Of a stretch of 21,372 nt of DNA, positions 16,645-21,372 are shown in pieces. Position numbers and translations under genes: made by a program. Each line of letters opens with the position of its first letter. The first letter of the stretch is position 1. Source of the stretch: CAYNUJ01 sp964573255 (lineage in GTDB: Bacteria; Bacteroidota; Ignavibacteria; Ignavibacteriales; Melioribacteraceae); the NCBI GenBank assembly GCA_964573255.1, contig CAZNJB010000052.1, positions 1-21,372 on the forward strand. The letters are read 5' to 3'. Below the pieces are notes generated by a model, which was not told where the DNA came from, did no database searches, and saw nothing but the letters and a program-made list of their open reading frames with translations.

Positions 16645-16763
16645 GCGAAATGACCGAGCAAGCCGAACGGAAGTTTTATCTAACGTTTATTTTAACTTGA
16701 TAGGACGAAAGGACTTTGTAAATTCCAATTATTCTTATTAAATAGTTAAAGCAGTATGAATAA

Positions 16764-17852
16764 TCATACTGCTTGTAAAATTTCTTCCGGATTTTCAACT
16801 GTTTTCATTTCTTCAAATAGTTCTTCCAATTGTTGTCGTCTCCAATTTAATTCCGTGTGTTCCATTTTCTCAATTTCGGTTTTAGAAGTGGTTCCGAATA
16901 TTTTTTTAATTATCATTGTTTTAAGTTTCTTATCATCGGCGGAGCGCGGAGAACCTAATCCGTTCAATTCAAATACAGCTTCTATTTTTTCATATTCAAT
17001 TTTCTGGAGTTGCTGCCTTTCCCAATAATCGTAATCATTGCCCGGGGCGAAGTTTTTATCGTAAGTTTCGCCTTGAATATTACCAACGGGCAAACCTAAT
17101 ATAAATCTAATTACCGGACGGAAGTTTCTGTATTTAGGCATTTCAAAAACCTTAGCATTTATCGTATCGCTCCGGTCCTTCAAAATATAAGCGACGTTTT
17201 TTTGAATAGGTCTGCCGTCTTTGTCAAGAGATTTTTCAAGCTGCATCCAGACATTCAAATCCGTTTCATAGGGAGTTTCTCCGGCAATTTTCATTTTAAC
17301 TCCGGATTTAACGAAGCTACCTTTTTCTATTATATTGCCTTGTTCGTCGGTTTGATCATCTTCCTTTTCATATTCAAAACCGCCTCTGCCGGTAAAAACG
17401 ATATTTCCGCTTACGTTCACGAATCTATCTGAAAATTCTTCCTGCCAAGCCGGAAGAAGTTTTCCCCAATCCATCAGACTCATAAAAGAACGTTTGTTTT
17501 TCTTTTTGTAATCCTTTACAAATTTGTAATAGATTTTAGTTAACGAATCAATAAACAAAAAATCAACTTCGCCGCTTTCAAGAATATTAAACGCTTCGAT
17601 AACATCGGCTAAGTTAGTAGTGTCTTTAACATAGCATTTAATTTTGTTCTTCTTAAATAACGGAATTAAGAACCTCGAACCTTTTTCGTTATCAAGACAA
17701 AGAATAGGTTTAGAGCATTTCATATCCTTATAAGCGCCGATAATAAATTCCGTTGCCGTTCTTGTCTTTCCGGCACCTTGAAAACCGCCGAAAGACGCTT
17801 TAATAAAATGGTTCTTCGAAACCAAATCAGATGCAAATTCTTCCAATTTCAT
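16764..17852 (-). CDS. Phage-type RecA-like ATPase (Sak4/AAA_24-like)
   Basis: 362 aa. Walker A GGFQGAGKTRT (22-32) and Walker B FLFIDS (98-103) lie in a small RecA-like core, followed by LPAWQEEFSDRF and NIVFTGRGGFEYEKE strands. This is typical of phage Sak4-type single-strand annealing ATPases and related phage nucleotide-binding proteins. The C-terminal 90 residues are charged and helical. The likely role is recombination or replication of the element's DNA, probably with a single-strand binding partner. The start at ATG 17852 has a strong GGGAGG site, and its ATG overlaps the stop of the 106-aa gene (ATGA). It is last in a leftward run of small genes. A plain AAA NTP-binding function without annealing activity cannot be excluded. 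Confidence 0.78.
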   Translation of the reverse strand: MKLEEFASDLVSKNHFIKASFGGFQGAGKTRTATEFIIGAYKDMKCSKPILCLDNEKGSRFLIPLFKKNKIKCYVKDTTNLADVIEAFNILESGEVDFLFIDSLTKIYYKFVKDYKKKNKRSFMSLMDWGKLLPAWQEEFSDRFVNVSGNIVFTGRGGFEYEKEDDQTDEQGNIIEKGSFVKSGVKMKIAGETPYETDLNVWMQLEKSLDKDGRPIQKNVAYILKDRSDTINAKVFEMPKYRNFRPVIRFILGLPVGNIQGETYDKNFAPGNDYDYWERQQLQKIEYEKIEAVFELNGLGSPRSADDKKLKTMIIKKIFGTTSKTEIEKMEHTELNWRRQQLEELFEEMKTVENPEEILQAV

Positions 17853-18169
17853 TTTTGTTTCCTCCCGGAATATTTATTGAATTCTTTTACAATATCTTTA
17901 ACATCGAAATATTTTGAAGCTTGAATAGTTTCTTCAAAAGAAGTAAACTCGAAACTGTCTTTCAGATTATTTTGATAGAGTGAATAAGCAAATATCAATT
18001 CGAAATAGAATCTGCAGAGGAACTGAAAAAAGCAATTAATAAAATCCTCTTTATTATTCGAATGTTTAGCTGCGGATTGAACAAGATAATCAATAGTATC
18101 AATAGTTTCGAACACGCAGGAAGAAATGATTAAACTTTCATCATCGGAATAAATATCGGTCGAATACAT
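17849..18169 (-). CDS. Unrecognised 106-aa acidic helical protein
   Basis: I do not recognise this family. The protein is acidic at the N terminus (MYSTDIYSDDESL), with a Cys- and Phe-rich middle (FINCFFQFLCRFYFELIFAY) that is amphipathic rather than a clear membrane helix, and a basic tail NKYSGRKQK. Coding is supported by a strong GGGAGG site 7 nt before ATG 18169 and by the four-base ATGA overlap with the Sak4-like gene, which implies coupled translation and a shared job in DNA metabolism of the element. A GC-rich hairpin sits directly before its ribosome site. It could be a small accessory factor of the ATPase; this is inference from position only. Confidence 0.7.
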   Translation of the reverse strand: MYSTDIYSDDESLIISSCVFETIDTIDYLVQSAAKHSNNKEDFINCFFQFLCRFYFELIFAYSLYQNNLKDSFEFTSFEETIQASKYFDVKDIVKEFNKYSGRKQK

Positions 18170-18180
18170 TTTAATACCTC

Positions 18181-18200
18181 CCGGCGCGCCGGAACGCGCC
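18181..18200 (-). repeat. GC-rich palindrome/hairpin next to a Shine-Dalgarno
   Basis: A perfect 12-bp palindrome CCGGCGCGCCGG (18181-18192) overlaps a 6-bp all-GC hairpin GGCGCG-CCGGAA-CGCGCC (18183-18200). In the leftward transcript these lie directly before GGGAGG (18177-18182), the ribosome site of the 106-aa gene, with two G's shared. The two folds use the same bases, so only one can form at a time. An all-GC block stands out strongly in this AT-rich DNA. It could tune translation or RNA stability, or be a protein or restriction site (it contains GGCGCGCC). Confidence 0.6.
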
Positions 18201-18220
18201 TATTAGTTAAACATAAAGAA

Positions 18221-18595
18221 TTAATTCTGAGAAATCTCTTCAGTTTGCGAAACATCAAAAACAACACCGACAAAGAATTTCTCGGCTTCGGTAACGTCTC
18301 CGTTTTCATCCTTATTACCTACCGGAAAGAAAATCAAAGCGCCGTGTTCGCCTTTGCGAACGCACCGACCGGCTTTAAGCCATTGTTTGAAACCGCCAAC
18401 GACGGAGAATTTTTCAAGTTGCAAAGAAATCAGGATTTGATTAGAAGGGCTTAAAGTTCTTCCTTCGACGTTAACGATACCAAGATTATCGGCTATTTGT
18501 TGGCGTTGAGTTTCGGGAATATCTTTTAATGCTTTCATAAGCATTGATATTCTTGATATTCTTTCCTTTCTCGGAATTTTTTGTTTTTGCTCCAT
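18221..18595 (-). CDS. Stand-alone ArdC N-terminal-domain protein
   Basis: 124 aa from ATG 18595; an in-frame GTG two codons upstream is part of the GAGGTG ribosome site, so ATG is preferred. The C-terminal half matches the N-terminal domain of antirestriction/ssDNA-binding ArdC proteins: GGFKQWLKAGRCVRKGEHGA (67-86), a beta segment LIFFPV (87-92), and FFVGVVFDVSQTE (107-119). Full ArdC proteins add a C-terminal metallopeptidase-like domain with HExxH, which is absent here. The ArdC N-domain is known for single-stranded DNA binding, so it may supply ssDNA to the Sak4-like ATPase two genes downstream. A direct antirestriction role is possible but less supported given the missing domain. Confidence 0.77.
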   Translation of the reverse strand: MEQKQKIPRKERISRISMLMKALKDIPETQRQQIADNLGIVNVEGRTLSPSNQILISLQLEKFSVVGGFKQWLKAGRCVRKGEHGALIFFPVGNKDENGDVTEAEKFFVGVVFDVSQTEEISQN

Positions 18596-18609
18596 AATCA
18601 CCTCATTGA

Positions 18610-18942
18610 TTATTGATTAAATAACATTACTTTATTTAATCCGTATTTAGCGAATTGCTTAAAAGGGAGTAAAAATTTGCGGTGCACCGTGTAAGGAGTT
18701 AAAAGGAATATTGAATAAAATTCATCGCCTTTCCAGAAGAGAACTTTTTCCTGATAATCATCTGAATCAAAGTTAGAACGAACCCATTGAAAGAACTCAT
18801 TCCCGAAATGACGTTTTCTGAACATAAAGACAAGCTCACCGCGATACCCTTTAATGGCGGATTGATATGGACGCCCGCCGAAGAAAGAGCAGCCGGAACG
18901 GAAAGCATATGAAACAAGGGCAAAAATATTATACATCATCAT
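18610..18942 (-). CDS. Unrecognised 110-aa protein
   Basis: No family recognised. It starts with three consecutive ATG codons (18942, 18939, 18936); AAGGTG about 6 nt before the first supports 18942. Aromatic-rich, with FFGGRPYQSAIKGYRGELVF, FRKRHFGNEFFQWVRSNF and a basic C-terminal part. No signal peptide or sure membrane helix. Its first ATG overlaps the TGA of the 62-aa gene, and the ArdC-like gene follows after 14 nt, so it belongs to the same leftward operon. A second frame over this stretch gives a 74-aa ORF but lacks the ribosome site and coupling, so I take the 110-aa frame. Confidence 0.6.
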   Translation of the reverse strand: MMMYNIFALVSYAFRSGCSFFGGRPYQSAIKGYRGELVFMFRKRHFGNEFFQWVRSNFDSDDYQEKVLFWKGDEFYSIFLLTPYTVHRKFLLPFKQFAKYGLNKVMLFNQ

Positions 18943-19127
18943 TTTAACACCTTTTTATTTTTCATTAAAAAATGAGCGAACTCTAAAGCCTTAGCGGAAG
19001 AATTAAAACGCCAAGACAAAAGCGGAGCGGAATAAACAGACTTCGAATAATTAACCAAGTAGCGCCCTGCAACGAAAACAACCGAAATACGTGCAGAACC
19101 TACCTTAAAACGAGCGATACGACGCAT
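18939..19127 (-). CDS. Unrecognised 62-aa basic protein
   Basis: First recognisable gene of the leftward small-gene run. The ATG at 19127 has AAGGTGG five bases upstream; a GTG three codons earlier lies within that site and is unlikely. The protein is basic (MRRIARFKVGSARI at the start, LMKNKKVLK at the end) with alternating beta-like segments (ISVVFVAGRYLVNYS) and a short helix (AKALEFAHFLM). This could be a small nucleic-acid-binding fold, but no family is recognised. Its TGA overlaps the ATG of the next gene. About 1.4 kb without a clear gene lies upstream and probably contains its promoter. Confidence 0.6.
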   Translation of the reverse strand: MRRIARFKVGSARISVVFVAGRYLVNYSKSVYSAPLLSWRFNSSAKALEFAHFLMKNKKVLK

Positions 19128-19180
19128 AGTAACCACCTTAAAAGACTAATGAAATAAAACACAGCTAATAAAGGGAGCTA

Positions 19181-19197
19181 ACCCGCCGGCGGCGGGT
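19181..19197. repeat. Strong GC hairpin (7-bp stem, 3-nt loop)
   Basis: ACCCGCC-GGC-GGCGGGT, six G-C pairs and one A-T. It lies 54 nt upstream of the 62-aa gene on the leftward transcript. No U tract follows closely on the minus strand. It is the strongest of several GC-rich stems here. Confidence 0.6.
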
Positions 19198-19643
19198 AAA
19201 GCGACCGAAGCGTCGCCCCCGCATGAAAAAAGAAGAAAAAGAAAAACAAAAAAAGCCGGGGCGAAAGCGAAGCTCCGAAGCCAAAAAAACAAAAAGAAAA
19301 AGAACTATCTAAGACGAAGCCGGCGCACGCCCCGAACGCAAGGGCGCAGACAAATAAATCAGTGTCTTTTTTTTTCTTCCCTACTAAAACCGATAAAAAA
19401 AAGCGCTGCTAAAACTTCTGCGTACACTTTACCCTTGCGTGAAGGGGAACGACGGCTAAATTACGTCAGTTCTTTTTCTTTTCCTTTTGTTGTTGGCGAA
19501 GGGGCTGAAGCTGAAGCAACGGCTTGCGCGTTGTTTGCACTGTAAGCCTTAATGTCTTGGCGGGCGTTTTGCAATAATGAAGAACCATAGCCCGACAAAC
19601 ACGCCGAAGGCGAAAAGGAACAATGAGTTTTTCTGCGAAATGA

Positions 19644-19708
19644 GTGAATGAAGTGAATGCCATAACACAATGAATAGTAAATGAAAGGCATCACTGAATG
19701 AACGAATG
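19644..19708. repeat. Clustered GAATGA-type short direct repeats
   Basis: The plus strand carries GTGAATGAAGTGAATG (9-base period, 19644-19659) and then CTGAATGAACGAATGAG (8-base period, about 19694-19710). CGAATGAGC also occurs near 16599. The pattern could be iteron-like binding sites or chance low complexity. Confidence 0.35.
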
Positions 19709-20491
19709 AGCAGTAAAACGTTTATATGGAAAGATGAACTATAATTAGGACTAATAAAATAGTATGGAGAAAAACCAGAAAAGAAAATAAAAGCTGCGAG
19801 CGTAATGAGAAAAAAAACGGCGCGGTTATTGGTTCGAAGAAATAAGAGCTTTTGAGCGAGGCGGTAAATTAGTCTAAAACCGCCGGAGCGAAAAAGCGGA
19901 TTGCCCCGAATAACCGTGACGTTTTTACATCTAATAAAGCGAGCAGGTTTTGAAGTATAAAAAAGCGGAAATAATTTTAAAAAAAAGAATAAAGTATATG
20001 CTAAAAACAAATATAGCTTTTGTAAAAAATTAGGCAAATTACGGGCGGAAGCTTTTAAATATGAAGGAATTTACTTTACATCGATAATAATAATTAAAAT
20101 ATAAAATAACAATTATGTTGTTAAAATTATAGACAAATTCGTTTAAAATAAGACGTGAAAAAATATGCTAATGGTAAAAAACAAAACTAAAACAAATAAG
20201 CATATAAACAGCAAAGGATGGAATAAATTAATTTGCTTTTAAGAATAATAATAAGAAGAAGAAATTATATTAGTTTGATATTATTAAATAAAACCTTTAA
20301 TTTTATTTTAAAACAGAAGAATTTTTACAATTATAAAAGAGTAGAAAAAATTTATAGTGTAGGGCATCTTGATAAGATAAACATTAGAAAATATATAAAA
20401 ATATTTTGAAAGAGATATAATATCATAAGAATAAAATAATTAAAAACTTATTCCCCATTAGAATTAGAAATAATAGGAGTGTACTAACTAG

Positions 20492-20519
20492 TTGTGATGA
20501 AATAAAATATTTTTAATAT
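20492..20519 (+). promoter_or_regulatory. Candidate promoter for the right-end gene
   Basis: TTGTGA (20492-20497) and TAATAT (20514-20519) are 16 bases apart and resemble -35/-10 boxes. They sit 20 bases before the ATG at 20539, leaving a very short leader that still includes AGGA. In DNA this AT-rich such matches arise often by chance, and Bacteroidota promoters usually have a different consensus, so confidence is low. Confidence 0.3.
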
Positions 20520-20538
20520 AAAATTATAGGATTGTGCT

Positions 20539-21372
20539 ATGAGTAATAATTTAATACAAATCGGAGATATTACAGAACATTACAATTTTAATTATACGAG
20601 AATACTTAAATATTCAATTGAAATGATTCATAAAGGTTTGAATGAACATAAATATTTATCCGCTGCAGACCTGGATATATTAGACAATAAGATAAAAATA
20701 CAAGTAAAAAAATGGAATAATAAATGGGAAAAGATAGAAGAGAAAAGAAAGCAGTTAGAATTAAAAGAGGCAAATCTTGAAGAAGCAGAGAGAAGATCTA
20801 GAATAGCAAAAGAAGAATTAAGAACAATTGATAAATTACTATTACATACCTTAGATATAAATGATGCAATTGACTGGGATAGTGTAAAATCGAAAGAAGA
20901 ATTTAATGAAAAAAATCCAAAAGATTATCTAGATAAAGAAATCAAAAAAATCAAAAAGCCGATTAAAAAACAGAAAAAAAGGTTACCTTCAAAACCAGAT
21001 AAGAAAGCGGAGGAATTCTTACCTAAAATTAATTTGTTTGATAAAATATTTTCATTCAGGAAAAAGAAAAAAGTAAAGAAAGCGGATCAAAAATATCAGA
21101 CTGCATTAAAATATTGGGAAAAAGAAACTAAAGAAATAGAAGATGAAAACTTAAAAATTGAAGCTGAGTATAGAAAAGCAAAGAAAAAATATGAGGAGCA
21201 AATAAATAAATTAAGAATCAGAATTGAAAAAGAATACAACGAATGGGAAAAAAGAAAACAAAAATTTTATAAAAAACAGAATGAGCTAAATGATAAAATA
21301 GATGAATTAAAAAAGAAATATTTTGAACTAGACAGAGACGCTATTATTGAATATTGTGAAATGGTATTAAAT
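20539..21372 (+). CDS. Coiled-coil protein, N-terminal part of a restriction-endonuclease-like family (truncated by window edge)
   Basis: ATG at 20539 with AGGA 7 nt upstream opens a frame that runs 278 codons to the window end without a stop. The N-terminal 45 residues look like a small helical domain. Lys/Glu-rich coiled coil runs from about 50-97 and 183-265, broken by LLHTLDINDAIDWDSVKSKE (101-120) and a basic Pro/Lys linker (138-157). From memory, the IDWDSVK segment and the closing EYCEMVLN resemble proteins annotated as restriction endonuclease, whose C-terminal Mrr-like nuclease domain would lie beyond this window. No catalytic residues are visible, so the nuclease role is inferred. 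It is the only rightward protein gene in the window and is a plausible defence gene carried by the element. A structural coiled-coil protein is the alternative. Confidence 0.62.
   Translation, partial: MSNNLIQIGDITEHYNFNYTRILKYSIEMIHKGLNEHKYLSAADLDILDNKIKIQVKKWNNKWEKIEEKRKQLELKEANLEEAERRSRIAKEELRTIDKLLLHTLDINDAIDWDSVKSKEEFNEKNPKDYLDKEIKKIKKPIKKQKKRLPSKPDKKAEEFLPKINLFDKIFSFRKKKKVKKADQKYQTALKYWEKETKEIEDENLKIEAEYRKAKKKYEEQINKLRIRIEKEYNEWEKRKQKFYKKQNELNDKIDELKKKYFELDRDAIIEYCEMVLN

Larger units (their letters stand above)
16459..16763. other. Intergenic stretch after tRNA-Arg with inverted repeats, no gene
   Basis: About 300 bases with no credible ORF on either strand. It holds the 26-bp palindrome at 16515-16540, an A/T hairpin at 16607-16644, and short near-inverted words AAATGTTAG (16576-16584) and CTAACGTTT (16680-16688). 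TAACGTTT also occurs at 16488-16495. The GC-rich words GCGACCGAATGAGC and GACCGAGCAAGCCGAACGG stand out against the AT-rich background and resemble words found again near 19200 and 19700. Likely the junction zone between chromosome and inserted element. Confidence 0.6.
19128..20538. other. 1.4-kb stretch without a convincing gene; GC-rich hairpins in A/T-rich DNA
   Basis: From 19170 to about 19520, GC-rich blocks alternate with long A-rich (plus-strand) runs. Visible hairpins are 19181-19197 (7-bp stem ACCCGCC/GGCGGGT), 19201-19216 (GCGAC/GTCGC), 19328-19346 (CGCCC/GGGCG) and 19432-19446 (CCCTT/AAGGG). The word CGAAGC occurs at 19206, 19268, 19276 and 19315. From 19549 to 20037 the minus strand is open for 162 codons but has no ATG, only a TTG without a ribosome site. 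A further 6-bp GGCGGT/ACCGCC hairpin is at 19860-19884. From 20040 to 20538 the DNA is very AT-rich and featureless apart from a promoter candidate near its right end. Possible contents are a structured non-coding RNA, a replication origin or regulatory leader; none is proven. Confidence 0.55.

Noticed and set aside
16487..16688. Integron-like attC site, from ACCTAAC and ATCTAAC matching the RYYYAAC core
   Set aside because: No properly placed GTTRRRY partner with the expected imperfect stem was found, and no integron integrase is in the window.
19223..19312. Rightward 29-codon Lys/Arg-rich ORF starting at ATG 19223
   Set aside because: Composition is simply that of A-rich DNA with GC hairpins, there is no ribosome site, and the region looks structural.
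19461..19694. Leftward 77- and 65-codon frames overlapping the 162-codon frame
   Set aside because: Three frames are open over the same DNA, none with a Shine-Dalgarno site or recognisable family; the sequence is repeat-rich and probably non-coding.
19549..20037. Leftward 162-codon hydrophobic open frame
   Set aside because: It has no ATG, only a TTG without a ribosome site. Its hydrophobicity follows from T-rich DNA. A short C-terminal membrane peptide starting at GTG near 19672 cannot be excluded, but it has no ribosome site either.
16459..21372. Insertion sequence or transposase within the right-hand element
   Set aside because: No transposase motif and no long terminal inverted repeats with target duplication were found; the gene content is phage-recombination-like instead.

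Overview
This is an AT-rich chromosomal window from a member of the FCB superphylum. An Ignavibacteria/Ignavibacteriales-type Bacteroidota is the best guess. The evidence is a gingipain-family (C25) secreted protease ending in a YNYPNPF-type type IX secretion sorting domain, the AT-rich composition, and bacterial metabolic and surface-sugar genes of the kind found in that group. No rRNA or other decisive taxonomic marker is present, so the assignment is an inference.

Left part (1-5260, all genes leftward). A truncated tRNA-Phe lies at the edge. It is followed, in map order, by ornithine carbamoyltransferase, carbamate kinase, a P-loop protein of the cyclic-2,3-diphosphoglycerate-synthetase-like family, and glmS. 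Transcription runs glmS -> P-loop protein -> arcC -> argF and stops at a clear intrinsic terminator (114-132) before the tRNA. The ATGA overlap and the short gaps suggest the P-loop protein, arcC and argF form one carbamoyl-phosphate unit.

Centre (5397-16254, all leftward). Five tightly spaced genes form a probable operon: a PLP aminotransferase, a PglC-like phosphoglycosyl transferase, a WbpM/PglF-like UDP-sugar 4,6-dehydratase, an O-antigen ligase/polymerase family membrane protein, and a 1.9 kaa PorU/gingipain-like C25 protease. The first three would make a UDP-4-amino-4,6-dideoxy sugar and load it on a lipid carrier. The ligase-like protein would polymerise or transfer the glycan. The protease resembles the type IX sortase that in Porphyromonas joins cargo proteins to an anionic lipopolysaccharide. 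This linkage is the most interesting biological theme of the window.

Right part (16382-21372). A complete tRNA-Arg(ACG) faces rightward into DNA of different character: a perfect 26-bp palindrome, then a leftward run of small overlapping genes with strong Shine-Dalgarno sites. These are a Sak4/RecA-like phage ATPase, two unrecognised proteins of 62 and 110 aa, a short stand-alone ArdC N-terminal domain protein and an unrecognised 106-aa protein. About 1.4 kb without a convincing gene follows, holding GC-rich hairpins with recurring CGAAGC words between A-rich tracts. The window ends inside a rightward gene for a coiled-coil protein that resembles the N-terminal part of a restriction-endonuclease-like family. 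This reads as the near end of an integrated phage-like or satellite element at the tRNA gene. No integrase or second attachment repeat is visible here.
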